Shown here piece by piece: positions 44,545-53,714 of a stretch of 64,000 nt of DNA. The position numbers and the translations under genes were made by a program. Source of the stretch: Palsa-504 sp963839095 (GTDB taxonomy: Bacteria; Actinomycetota; Actinomycetes; Streptosporangiales; Streptosporangiaceae). Each line of letters opens with the position of its first letter. Position 1 is the stretch's first letter. Under the pieces are notes generated by a model that ran no database searches, was not told where the DNA came from, and saw only the letters and a program-made list of their open reading frames with translations. Location: the NCBI GenBank assembly GCA_963839095.1, contig CAWIUF010000056.1, positions 124,001 through 188,000 on the forward strand, written 5' to 3'.

Positions 44545-46014
44545 CTAGTGCCGTGACCGGCGGTGGCTGCTCCTGACCTCGCTCTCGCGCGCGAGCTGGA
44601 AGAACGCGGAGCGCAGGCCGAACCGGGCGTAGACCATCAGGACCAGCCCGATGAGGACGACGGCGATCAGCGACCAGCGCTGCTCCCACGGCGCCTCGCC
44701 CAGCGACTTGACGAAGATCCAGCCCAGGAAGCCGGCCGCGCCCAGCGGGAGCAGGCCGGCGGACACGAAGTCCCAGGGGTTGCTGACGATGCGGCGCCGG
44801 TAGTACACGACGGCCGCGAGCGCGGTCAGGATGTAGAAGATCGAGAACAGCAGGCCGGTCACGTCGATCACGTCGAAGAACGCGTTCTGGACCGAGGTGG
44901 CCAGGTAGTAGACCGCGCTCAGGATCACGATGAGCAGGCCGACGAGGATGCTGGAGGCGACCGGGGTCTGGTACCGGCGGGACACGGTGCCGAGGAACTC
45001 CGGCAGCGTCCGGTAGCTGGCCATGCCATAGACGATCCGGGCGCCGAGCACGATGCCGGTGCCGGTGGTGGCGATTACCGACAGGGCGATCGACAGCGCC
45101 ATCGCCTTGGCCCAGAAGCCGCCACCCAGGACCTGGGCCACGGCGACCAATGCGGTGCCGCTCTGGCTGGCCTGGTCGAGCTTGGCCGGGGAGAGCACGC
45201 CCTGGAACCCGATCTGGGACAGGGTGTAGATGATGGTGAGCAGCGCGACGGCGAGGATGGCGGCCCGGCCGGGATTCACCCGGCGGTGCTTGACTTCCTC
45301 GTTGACGTACAGGGTGCCGTCCCAGCCGCCGTAGACGAACACCGCGACCAGGAAGCCGGCCACCGCGTCGCCCTTGCCGTTGACGCCGGACAGGCTGAAC
45401 CAGCCGCTGGTCAGCGGGACCGAGCCGGGGTGGTGGCCCAGCACCCAGACCAGGCCGGCGATGGCCAGACCGATCAGGATCAGGTACTCCACCAGGGCCA
45501 TGCTGACCTGGACCCGGGCCGTGATCTTGATGCCGATTACGGCGATCAGCAGCATGATCAGGCCGACGGCGCAGCCGATGGCCACGTACGCCCAGGTGCT
45601 CGTGGACGTCGAGCCGAACACCGCCAGCACCGATGGCCCGAGCAGCAGGACCTCGGCGACGGTGCCGATGATGTAGGCGGCGATCATCAGCCATCCGGTG
45701 AGAAAGCCCAGGTACGGGTTGATCGCCCGGCCCACCCACTCGAAGGAGGCGCCGGTGTTCGCCTTCCACAGGTTCAGCCGCCGGTACGCGTTGGCGATGA
45801 TCAGCATCGGGATGGCGGTGAGGATCAGGATCGGACCGCTGCCGTAGGCGGTGGCGACCGCCAGTGCGGCCAGCGACAGCCCGACCGTGGCGGCCGGGGC
45901 CGACGAGGCCATGCCGATGATGGTGTCCTGGGCCGCGCCGATGGCATCAGGCTCAAGTTTTGCCCCTGGCGCCGGGGTAATCCCCGCGGCAGTTGCGGCA
46001 GAGTGATCCCGCAT
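44545..46014 (-). CDS. APC family amino acid permease
   Basis: This 489-residue permease has 12 hydrophobic segments. It starts with DAIGAAQDTIIGMASSAPAA, the unwound first helix that binds substrate in APC transporters. NTGASFEWVGRAINPYLGFL, TGIVLGARIVYGMASYRTLP and DVTGLLFSIFYILTALAAVV follow. The cytoplasmic tail is Arg/Ser-rich. The ATG at 46014 has AGGAG upstream. The specific amino acid or amine is unknown. The upstream gap 46015-46437 holds no gene I can support. Confidence 0.88.
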   Translation of the reverse strand: MRDHSAATAAGITPAPGAKLEPDAIGAAQDTIIGMASSAPAATVGLSLAALAVATAYGSGPILILTAIPMLIIANAYRRLNLWKANTGASFEWVGRAINPYLGFLTGWLMIAAYIIGTVAEVLLLGPSVLAVFGSTSTSTWAYVAIGCAVGLIMLLIAVIGIKITARVQVSMALVEYLILIGLAIAGLVWVLGHHPGSVPLTSGWFSLSGVNGKGDAVAGFLVAVFVYGGWDGTLYVNEEVKHRRVNPGRAAILAVALLTIIYTLSQIGFQGVLSPAKLDQASQSGTALVAVAQVLGGGFWAKAMALSIALSVIATTGTGIVLGARIVYGMASYRTLPEFLGTVSRRYQTPVASSILVGLLIVILSAVYYLATSVQNAFFDVIDVTGLLFSIFYILTALAAVVYYRRRIVSNPWDFVSAGLLPLGAAGFLGWIFVKSLGEAPWEQRWSLIAVVLIGLVLMVYARFGLRSAFFQLARESEVRSSHRRSRH

Positions 46015-46437
46015 GTGCTCTCCTGTAGCATCCTGCTCGACACTTAACTGTGCGCAGCCTGATGAGCCCAGGTCAAGCGGGACCCCAGCATGCCTCACTC
46101 CGGGATCATAGCGGACCAATATTCCGGTACCGGGTGATCCGGACAAAAATTGCTGTGGTTAGCCGCAGGTCCGGCTTTGCGTATTAATGATGATCATGAG
46201 GGGCGCCCGGCCGGCCAGGCGCGGCTTTCTCCCTGGTGAGGCGGCGGGAGGCGGATCAGGCCGCAGAATGCCGGCGGCACCGGGGAAGCGGCCCCCGATG
46301 GTGTCGCCGGACATGACGGCCGGGCGCGGGATGAAACATCTATTTTCGGAATACGCAATGCACCAATCGGATCTCATCGCCAATCACGGCGGGCTAGGTA
46401 ATCCGTTAATCCGGCGGCCCGCCGTTCGGAATTCCGG

Positions 46438-48600
46438 TCAGCTGTCCGCGATGTTCGCCAGGCTCTGCTGGACGGCCTGGATCAGCGGGTCCCCGTAAGG
46501 CAGCACGCGCTCGCAGCGCGCGGCGGTATCGCGGAGCAGGGTCACCGCGTCGCCGACCCGGCCCACCGCGTAGTACAGGTGCGCCAGGTTGGCCAGGCGG
46601 GCCAGCGTATCGGCGTGATCGGCGCCGAGAACCCGCTCGGATTCCGCGCAGCACTGCTCGGAGAGCTGCATGGCGGCTGGCATCCGGCCGGCCGCCTGGT
46701 ACGCGGCGGCGAGGTTCGCGGTCGTCGTGATCGTGTCCGGGTCACCGCGTCCGAGTACCTTCTCGCGGTCCGACAGCGCGCGCTTGTAGTGCGAGATCGC
46801 GTCCTTGACCTTGCCCTCGGCCAGGCAGGCCGCGGCCAGCCGGTCCCGGGTGGCCATGGTCTCCGCGTCGCGCGGCCCCTGCAGCCGCTCGCGGTCGGTC
46901 AGGTTCCGGCTCAGCAGCCTGCTGGCGGCCGGCACGTCCCCGGCCGCCTGGTAGGCGGCGGCGAGCTCGTCCCGTGCGCTGAGGGTGTCCGGGTGGCCGG
47001 GGCCGCGGAACTGCTCGCACTCGCTGACCGCCCGGAGCAGGACCGTCACCGCGTCGGCGGGCTCGGCCGCCAGGACCAGGGCCTTGGCCAGGTTGATCCG
47101 GGCCGCGATGATGGCCGGGTGGCCGGGCGCGAGCTCACGGCCGCGTTCGGCCAGCACGCGCTGGTACCAGTGCACGGCCTCGCCGGCGTACCCGGCGGCG
47201 AGGAACGCCGCGGCCAGGTGGGCGGCCACGACGAGAGCGTCCGGGTGGCCCGGCATCAGCTTGGTGTCGCAGCGGGCGGACAGGTCCCGCCAGTACTCCA
47301 CGGCGGGCCCGACCAGCCGGGCCTCGTCCAGGCTGCGGCCCGCCCGCAGCAGCACCGGGTGGCAGCCGTCGGCCCATAGCACGTCGGGCGACGAGGCCTG
47401 CAGGCCGGCCACGTTCACCCGCAGGACATTGGCCGTCCACGGCTCGGGCTCGTCGGTAGGCCAGGACTCGAGCAGCGCGCTGGCGGCCGTCCGGGCGGCG
47501 GGCTCCTGCACGTTCGCGGGCGCGGCCAGCTTGATGGCGGCCTGCAGTACCGAGTTCATGCCGATCGTCGGCGGCGACACGGCCCGGTTGACGCTGATGA
47601 GGCCGGCCCGCTCGATGGCCAGCAGCGCGTCCCAGGCCGGCTTCGGGTCTACCGCCGGGGCGAACGGGGTTACCGCGCCGCCCAGGTAGGCGGCGACTGC
47701 CGGGGTGCTGAAGATGGCGCCGGGGATACCGTGCCCGTCGAGCAGGGCGACCAGCACCAGCATGAGCCGTACGGACGCACCGGGCAGCAGCGACTCCGCC
47801 TGCCCCAGGGACAGGGTCCAGGTGACCGCGGCCGCGGACGGCACTTCGCCGGCCGCCACCCCGATCTGCTGCCGCCTGCGGGCGAAGTAGTCACGGTAGT
47901 CCCGGCAGGCCAGGGTGGAGTTCGCCACTACCGAGGCGGCCTGCGCCAGGGCCAGCGGCTCGCGGCCGAGCGCCTCGATCAGGTCAATGGCGCCCTGGCG
48001 CTGGGCGGGGTTGACGCTGAGCCGCTCGGTCAGGCAGTTGAGCGCCTCGCGGACGCTGAAGAAGCCGACCGGAACGACCTGGATCCCGCGCCGCCCCGCG
48101 GCGAGCGAGGACTGCGTGCCGGTGACCAGCACCCGGCCGGACGGCCCCTCCGGCCACAGGCCGTCCAGGTCCGTCGCGTCCTGCAGGTCGTCCAGCACGA
48201 CCATCCAGGACTTGCCGGTCACGGCCAGCCAGCTGACCAGGCGCGCCGCGATCGATTCGGCCGTGCCGACCGGCTCGATGCCGAAGGCCGCCAGCGAGGC
48301 CTGCATATACCCGGACAGCACCGACGCCCGGTTGGTGGCCGAGATCCAGATGAGCACGTCGATGGCCGCGGACCGCCACAGGGACTCCGCGATGATCACC
48401 GCGATCTGGGTCTTGCCGCAGGCGCCCAGCCAGTTCGACGGACCCTCGGCGAAGGCCGACCCCGGCACCAGAGCCAGGGTGGTTCCCGGGTGGAGCGAGT
48501 CCATGATGCCGCGAGCGGTATCGGGCCGGTCGGTGTAACCCTCGGCCAGCGGAGGTACCTCGCCGACGCGGAATCGCAGAGCAGCCTGCTCAGCCGGCAT
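46438..48600 (-). CDS. NB-ARC ATPase with kinesin-light-chain-type TPR repeats
   Basis: This 720-residue STAND-type protein has an N-terminal segment with EGYTDRPDTARGI. A short Walker A GACGKTQ (59-65) and Walker B VVLDDL (134-139) lie in an NB-ARC-like ATPase, followed by a winged-helix region. From about 430 it has 42-residue TPR units with GHPDTL-type turns. No DNA-binding or catalytic effector domain is visible, so it may act as a signalling scaffold. The ATG at 48600 has GGAGGA upstream. The gap 48601-48877 contains its promoter region and nothing else recognised. Confidence 0.8.
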   Translation of the reverse strand: MPAEQAALRFRVGEVPPLAEGYTDRPDTARGIMDSLHPGTTLALVPGSAFAEGPSNWLGACGKTQIAVIIAESLWRSAAIDVLIWISATNRASVLSGYMQASLAAFGIEPVGTAESIAARLVSWLAVTGKSWMVVLDDLQDATDLDGLWPEGPSGRVLVTGTQSSLAAGRRGIQVVPVGFFSVREALNCLTERLSVNPAQRQGAIDLIEALGREPLALAQAASVVANSTLACRDYRDYFARRRQQIGVAAGEVPSAAAVTWTLSLGQAESLLPGASVRLMLVLVALLDGHGIPGAIFSTPAVAAYLGGAVTPFAPAVDPKPAWDALLAIERAGLISVNRAVSPPTIGMNSVLQAAIKLAAPANVQEPAARTAASALLESWPTDEPEPWTANVLRVNVAGLQASSPDVLWADGCHPVLLRAGRSLDEARLVGPAVEYWRDLSARCDTKLMPGHPDALVVAAHLAAAFLAAGYAGEAVHWYQRVLAERGRELAPGHPAIIAARINLAKALVLAAEPADAVTVLLRAVSECEQFRGPGHPDTLSARDELAAAYQAAGDVPAASRLLSRNLTDRERLQGPRDAETMATRDRLAAACLAEGKVKDAISHYKRALSDREKVLGRGDPDTITTTANLAAAYQAAGRMPAAMQLSEQCCAESERVLGADHADTLARLANLAHLYYAVGRVGDAVTLLRDTAARCERVLPYGDPLIQAVQQSLANIADS

Positions 48601-48877
48601 TCCTCCGGAGGGCACCACAGCCCGCTACCCCCAACTATTCATGGCGTGTCGAAAACCTCCTCGGAATACTCCATCATTAACACGAGGGGGCGCCGACACG
48701 GGGCGCTTTATCCATCTCGGGATCTTCACTAACACACCATTATGCACGTGCAGTGGAGTTTCCATACCCATGTAACGGAGGTCGGGACAAGACGTGACGC
48801 CACTGAGTAGCGGCGCTACGGAGGGTGAGGACTCCCTGTTACTGGCGTGCAGTAAGCAACTACTGAGGTTAAGGCGG

Positions 48878-50092
48878 TCAGCGGTCGGCGACCGAGGCCA
48901 GCAGGGCCGTCCGGGCCTGGGCCACCGCCGCCTGCATGGCGCCGCGCAGCACGGGCTCGCCGGGGACGCTGGTCGGCACGACCCGCGGCCGCGAGGGCCA
49001 GATGCTGGCCACCGCGGCGGCAACCCGGTCGGCCAGGATGGTCCCGCCGGCCCGTCCCACCTCCCCCCCCAGCACCACCAGTTCCGGGTCGAGCACAACG
49101 CAGACGGACGCGATCCCGACCGCCACCCGGTGCGCGAGTTCGCCGAGGAACGCCTCGGAGTTTTCCTTCTCCCCGGCCGCCCCGCCGGTGGCCGCGTCGA
49201 GGGCAGCCCGGACCGCCTCACCCGGTGTCGGCGCGGCGAACCCGTGCCGGGCCGCGAGCTCGCGCACCGCGCTGCCGCCGGCCAGGGACTGGAAGCCGCC
49301 GCTGGCCGGGTGCCTGATATCGGTGTGCAGGGGGGCGCCGTGCACCGGCAGGTAGCCGATCTCGCCCGCCGCCCCGGTGGTGCCGCGGTGCAGCCGCCCG
49401 CCCAGCATGGTGGCCAGGCCGAGACCGACGCCGAGCCAGGCCAGGACGAAATCGTCGGCTCCGGCGGCGGCGCCATCGGACTGTTCGGCCATCGCGGCCA
49501 GGTTCACGTCGTTCTCGATCACGACCGGCGTGTGCCAGGCGCTCTTGAGCGCGTCGAGCGCGCCCTCGTGCCACGCGGGCAGGTTCACCGCCAGCTGGGG
49601 ATCGCCGGTTCGCGGGTCGACCACGCCCGGGCTGCCGATCACCAGCGCGCTCAGCCGGGTGACGTCGAGCCCGGCGGCCGCGCAGGCCCGCTCCACCGTG
49701 GAGCGGACCAGCTCGACCGGATCGCCGGACCCGTTCGGGTTACCGCTCAGCTCGGCTACCCGGCGGCCGGTGACGTCCGCTACCGCGGCGCTCACCAGGT
49801 CCGACTCGACGTACAGGCCCGCCACGTAGGCACTGGAGGGGACGACTGAGTACAGCGCCGCGTTCGGGCCGCGGCCGCCGGCCTGCTCCCCCGCGACGGT
49901 CACCAGGCCGCGTTCCTCCAGCCGGGTGAGCATCTGCGAGACCGTGACCTTGGATACCCCGGTGTACTCGCTGATCTGGGAGCGGGTGAGCATCTCACCG
50001 CCGAGCAGGAGGTCGAGGGCAGCCCGGTCGTTCAGTTCGCGCAGGAGGCTCGGCGTACCTGGCCGGCCCCGGGTTCCGGGCTGAGACTGCAT
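48878..50092 (-). CDS. ROK family transcriptional repressor
   Basis: This 404-residue protein has an N-terminal winged helix (about 20-80: RSQISEYTGVSKVTVSQMLT) and a C-terminal ROK domain (VVIENDVNLAAMAEQ and AGEIGYLPVHG). The zinc-binding Cys cluster and the His after AGEIG found in ROK kinases are absent, which supports a repressor rather than an enzyme. The ATG at 50092 has AAGGGAG upstream. It diverges from the sugar ABC transporter/NagZ operon and probably represses it until a sugar ligand binds. Confidence 0.92.
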   Translation of the reverse strand: MQSQPGTRGRPGTPSLLRELNDRAALDLLLGGEMLTRSQISEYTGVSKVTVSQMLTRLEERGLVTVAGEQAGGRGPNAALYSVVPSSAYVAGLYVESDLVSAAVADVTGRRVAELSGNPNGSGDPVELVRSTVERACAAAGLDVTRLSALVIGSPGVVDPRTGDPQLAVNLPAWHEGALDALKSAWHTPVVIENDVNLAAMAEQSDGAAAGADDFVLAWLGVGLGLATMLGGRLHRGTTGAAGEIGYLPVHGAPLHTDIRHPASGGFQSLAGGSAVRELAARHGFAAPTPGEAVRAALDAATGGAAGEKENSEAFLGELAHRVAVGIASVCVVLDPELVVLGGEVGRAGGTILADRVAAAVASIWPSRPRVVPTSVPGEPVLRGAMQAAVAQARTALLASVADR

Positions 50093-50111
50093 CGGGCTCC
50101 CTTCTTGCTGC

Positions 50112-50181
50112 TTGTCGTCCCGCGCTTGCCGCTTGTCGTCCCGTGGCCTGGTTGTCGTCCCGTGGCCTGGTTGTCGTCCCG
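50112..50181. repeat. Four TTGTCGTCCCG repeats in the ROK leader
   Basis: Exact copies of the 11-mer start at 50112, 50133, 50152 and 50171, with periods of 21, 19 and 19 bp. The last two belong to a 19-bp tandem unit with GGCCTGG. They lie 20-90 bp upstream of the ROK start codon, in its promoter or leader. Confidence 0.85.
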
Positions 50182-50313
50182 CGGCCTTCTGATGGTCCCG
50201 TGGCTCAGTGTGCCGTAACCGGCCCGGTCTCCGCATTCCCGGCCCAGGTCACGCTGGCGCAGAGAAGACTTTGGTCTCTAAACGGCAACATACGACAACC
50301 GAGGCTATCTTAT

Positions 50314-50326
50314 AGGAAAGTTTCCT
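50314..50326. promoter_or_regulatory. Probable ROK operator
   Basis: AGGAAAGTTTCCT is a perfect palindrome around one base and is followed by a second TAGTTTCC half site. It sits in the AT-rich middle of the divergent ROK/ABC promoter. ROK repressors of actinomycetes bind A/T-centred GGAAA-TTTCC-like palindromes (family recollection). Confidence 0.65.
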
Positions 50327-50367
50327 GATAGTTTCCCCTCGACGGCTCGCATCGCACTCTCGGGTTC

Positions 50368-50438
50368 ACCTCCCGAACCATCTGGATCATCCCCGAATCA
50401 CCGGATCATCTCCCCGAACCACCCGGATCACCGGAAGG
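50368..50438. repeat. Three degenerate 20-bp repeats upstream of the binding-protein gene
   Basis: CCCGAACCATCTGGATCAT, CCCGAATCACCGGATCATC and CCCGAACCACCCGGATCACC follow one another directly, ending just before the ribosome site of the solute-binding protein gene. They would lie in the 5' untranslated region. Confidence 0.75.
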
Positions 50439-50448
50439 AGAGCCAGCA

Positions 50449-51801
50449 ATGAGACTCAGGAAGACACCGGCCGCGATCGCCGCGCTGGGCGCGGCGGCCC
50501 TCGCCATCGCAGGCTGCAGCTCAGGCGGCTCGTCGACGACCGGGTCCTCGTCCTCATCGGCTGCGCCAGCGCAGCTGACGGTGTGGCGCATGGGCTCTTC
50601 CACCCCCGCGCAGGTCACCTGGATGAACAGCGTGATCAGCCAGTTCCACCAGAGCGACCCGGCCTACGCCAAGACCAAGGTCAAGGTGGTCTTCGTCCCG
50701 TGGACCAACCGTACCCAGGACTGGACGAACGCCCTGTCCAGCGGCAAGAACGCTCCCGATATCACCGAGCTCGGCAACACCGACACGCCCACCGAGGCAT
50801 CGCTCGGCATGCTCGCCAACATCACCACCAACGTGAACAGCTGGACCAACAAGTCCAACGTGGTGTCCGGCATGCTCGCCAACGACACGCAGAGCGGCAC
50901 CATCTACGCGGTCCCGTGGTTCGGCGGCGTGCGCGGCATCTGGTACCGCACCGACCAGTTCAAGGCCGCGGGCATCACCAGCCCCCCCGCCACCTGGGCT
51001 GACCTGGTCACCGACGCCAAGAAGCTGATGGCCAAGAACCCGGGTACCTACGGGCTGGGCGCACCCACCTATGACACCCCGGCCGTGGCCAGCTTCATCT
51101 GGGGCGCGGGCGGCCAGATCGCCACCCAGCAGGGCGGCAAGTGGGCCGCGCAGCTCACCTCCCCGCAGTCGGAGGCGGGCATCAAGTTCTACGTCGACCT
51201 GTTCCGCACCGACAAGGTCTCCCCGTCCAAGTACATCGGCCAGACCGAGCTCGGCAACGTGGGCGCCACCTCGGGCGGCGCGAACGAGGACTTCGCTCTT
51301 GGCAAGCTGGACATGTACATCGACGGCCCGTGGGCCTCGGGCACCTTCCCGGCCAACGCCGTGGGCAAGTCCAGCTGGGCCTCGTTCCCGATCCCCAGCG
51401 AGAATGGCCCGAACCCGGCGCCGGTCTTCTCCGGCGGCTCGGACCTCGCGGTCTGGTCGGGTAGCAAGTTCAAGACGGCGGCCTGGAAACTGGTCCAGGT
51501 CATGGACTCGGTGCCGAACTCCACGTCGTTCGCCAACTCCCAGGGCTTCTTCCCGCCCTACACCTCGCAGCTCAACGGCGGAACCTACGCCAGCAGCCAG
51601 CTGCTCTCCGGCTTCGCCAAGGCGGCGACCAACAGCCAGATCGCCCCGCTCAACGCCAAGAACTGGGCCACCGCGGACGCGACCAACCTGGTCATCCCCA
51701 CGATGATGAAGCAGCTGATGAACGGGGCCGACTTCACCTCGACGGTGACCGCCGCCAACACCAAGCTGCAGAACGTCCTCAACAACGGCAGCCAGGGTTA
51801 G
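50449..51801 (+). CDS. Sugar ABC transporter substrate-binding lipoprotein
   Basis: This 450-residue extracellular lipoprotein has the signal peptide MRLRKTPAAIAALGAAALAI with lipobox AIAGC (Cys near 22) and a Ser/Gly/Thr linker. It is a family-1 (cluster D, MalE/NgcE-like) binding protein: VTWMNSVISQFHQSDPAY, DITELGNTDTPTEASLGM and PWFGGVRGIWYRTDQFKAAG. Many Trp and Tyr residues fit oligosaccharide stacking. The ATG has GGAAGGAGAG upstream. It is the first gene of a four-gene operon ending in a NagZ-type enzyme, so GlcNAc- or MurNAc-containing saccharides are likely ligands (inference). Confidence 0.92.
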   Translation: MRLRKTPAAIAALGAAALAIAGCSSGGSSTTGSSSSSAAPAQLTVWRMGSSTPAQVTWMNSVISQFHQSDPAYAKTKVKVVFVPWTNRTQDWTNALSSGKNAPDITELGNTDTPTEASLGMLANITTNVNSWTNKSNVVSGMLANDTQSGTIYAVPWFGGVRGIWYRTDQFKAAGITSPPATWADLVTDAKKLMAKNPGTYGLGAPTYDTPAVASFIWGAGGQIATQQGGKWAAQLTSPQSEAGIKFYVDLFRTDKVSPSKYIGQTELGNVGATSGGANEDFALGKLDMYIDGPWASGTFPANAVGKSSWASFPIPSENGPNPAPVFSGGSDLAVWSGSKFKTAAWKLVQVMDSVPNSTSFANSQGFFPPYTSQLNGGTYASSQLLSGFAKAATNSQIAPLNAKNWATADATNLVIPTMMKQLMNGADFTSTVTAANTKLQNVLNNGSQG

Positions 51802-51816
51802 CCGGGCTAATCTCCC

Positions 51817-52866
51817 ATGGTGAGAACCGTTTCCGGCCCGCCGGGGAGGGGCGCGGGATCCTCGGGTCCCGCCTCCCCGGCGGCCCGCCCGGCCTCCCGG
51901 GGCCCGCTGGGCCCCGGGGGACCCGCCGGAGCGCGGCAGCGCGCCGCGCTCTTCATCCGCCGCCATCGCCTTACTCCGTACGCGCTGCTGCTGCCGTCCG
52001 CGGCCGCGATCGGCCTGCTGCTGTTCTGGCCGACGATCCAGATCGCCGAACTCTCCCTGCAGAACTACGGGCTACCGCAGGTCACCGGGGTGGCGCCGAC
52101 CCAGTGGGTGGGCGGGGCCAACTTCAGCGCCATCTTGTCCGATCCGGAGTTCTGGCTGTCGCTGCGGATCAGCCTCATCTTCGCGGTCGTGGTAGTGCCG
52201 CTGACCCTGCTGATCGGCACCGCGGTCGGGCTGCTCCTCAACCGCCTCGGCCGCCGGATGGCCACGTTCGTGTCGAGCGCGGCCATGCTGGCCTGGGCCA
52301 CGCCCGCCGTGTCGGCGAGCGTCATCTTCATCTGGCTCACCGACCCGGACGGCGGGATCGTCGACTGGGCGCTGGCCAAGATGCCGTCCTGGCTGGGCGG
52401 CGGCGCCCACTGGACCGGCTTCAGCTGGACCAACTCGGCGCTGCCCGCCTACACCCTGCTGACCGTGCTCGTCGTCTGGCAGGGCTTCCCGTTCGTCGCC
52501 GTCAGCGTCCTCGCCGGGCTGAAGACCATACCGGCCGAGCTGCACGAATCCGCCCGGGTGGACGGCGGCGGGGCGTGGCGGATCTTCTGGCGGATCACCT
52601 ACCCGCTGCTCAAGCCGATCTTCCTGGTGCTGTTGCTGCTGTCGATCATCTGGGATTTCGGCGTGTTCACCCAGGCCTACCTGGTCACCGGGGAACTCGG
52701 TAACCGGGACGAGTACAACCTGGGCATCTACGCGTACGACCGGGCGTTCACGCTGCCGCCGAGCTACGGGGTGGGATCGGCGCTGGCCCTCATCCTCACG
52801 GTCATCCTGCTGATCATCACCATCGGTTACGTCCGGGCGTCCGTCCGTCAGGGGGCCGTTCAATGA
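51817..52866 (+). CDS. Sugar ABC transporter permease, MalF type
   Basis: This 349-residue inner-membrane subunit has a Pro/Gly/Ala-rich cytoplasmic N-terminus of about 45 residues and then six helices. The EAA loop reads AELHESARVDGGGAWRIFWR. It starts 15 bp after the binding-protein gene and overlaps the next permease by ATGA. No ATPase gene is in the operon, so a shared MsiK-type ATPase is probably used, as in Streptomyces sugar transporters. Confidence 0.92.
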   Translation: MVRTVSGPPGRGAGSSGPASPAARPASRGPLGPGGPAGARQRAALFIRRHRLTPYALLLPSAAAIGLLLFWPTIQIAELSLQNYGLPQVTGVAPTQWVGGANFSAILSDPEFWLSLRISLIFAVVVVPLTLLIGTAVGLLLNRLGRRMATFVSSAAMLAWATPAVSASVIFIWLTDPDGGIVDWALAKMPSWLGGGAHWTGFSWTNSALPAYTLLTVLVVWQGFPFVAVSVLAGLKTIPAELHESARVDGGGAWRIFWRITYPLLKPIFLVLLLLSIIWDFGVFTQAYLVTGELGNRDEYNLGIYAYDRAFTLPPSYGVGSALALILTVILLIITIGYVRASVRQGAVQ

Positions 52867-53714
52867 GGCTGACATCTCGTCCGCTGCGCCGGGCCGGGCT
52901 GAACGTGCTCGGCGTGCTCGTCGCGCTGGTGACGCTGTTCCCGATCCTGTGGATGGTGTCGACGGCGTTCAAGCCGGCCACCGAGATCTACTCGCTGACC
53001 CCGCACCCGTTCCCGGCCCACCCGACGCTCGGGAACTTCCGCTCGGTTATCGACGGCAAGGTCATCGGCCAGCCGTACTGGAACTTCCTGAAGAACAGCC
53101 TGTTCGTCACGCTGTCCTCGGTGATCGCGTCGATGCTGATCGCGATGCTCGCGGCGATCGCGGTCGCCCGGTTCAGGTTCCGGTTCCGCACCTCGTACCT
53201 GATCATGCTGCTGATCGTGCAGATGCTGCCGCAGCAGGCGATGGTGATCGCGCTGTTCCTCGACTTCCGCTCGCTGGGGCTGCTGGACAACCTGGCCGGG
53301 CTGATCCTGGTCTACACGGCGTTCTCGCTACCGGTCACGATCTGGATGCTGCGCAACTTCGTCGCGGCCGTCCCGCGCGAGATGGAGGAGGCAGCCGCCA
53401 TCGACGGCGCCGGGCCGATGCGGATCTTCTGGCGGATCATGCTCCCGCTGGTGGCGCCCGGCCTGGTCGCGACCAGCGTCTTCGCGTTCATCTTCGCCTG
53501 GAACGAGTTCATCTTCGCGCTGACGTTCCTCGGCACCGACACCGCCAAGTACACGCTGCCCATCTACGTCACCTATTTCTACGGCCGCGGCACGGTGGAC
53601 TGGGGGTCGATCATGGCCGCTTCTACCCTCTTCACGATCCCGGTGATGATCTTCTTCCTCATCGTGCAGCGCCGCATGACCAACGGCCTGGTGGCCGGGG
53701 CGGTGAAGGGATGA
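52863..53714 (+). CDS. Sugar ABC transporter permease, MalG type
   Basis: This 283-residue partner permease has six helices and the EAA loop VPREMEEAAAIDGAGPMRIF. The start overlaps the stop of the MalF-type gene (ATGA), and its own stop overlaps the start of the NagZ gene (ATGA). This tight coupling shows the hexosaminidase is made together with the transporter. Confidence 0.93.
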   Translation: MRLTSRPLRRAGLNVLGVLVALVTLFPILWMVSTAFKPATEIYSLTPHPFPAHPTLGNFRSVIDGKVIGQPYWNFLKNSLFVTLSSVIASMLIAMLAAIAVARFRFRFRTSYLIMLLIVQMLPQQAMVIALFLDFRSLGLLDNLAGLILVYTAFSLPVTIWMLRNFVAAVPREMEEAAAIDGAGPMRIFWRIMLPLVAPGLVATSVFAFIFAWNEFIFALTFLGTDTAKYTLPIYVTYFYGRGTVDWGSIMAASTLFTIPVMIFFLIVQRRMTNGLVAGAVKG

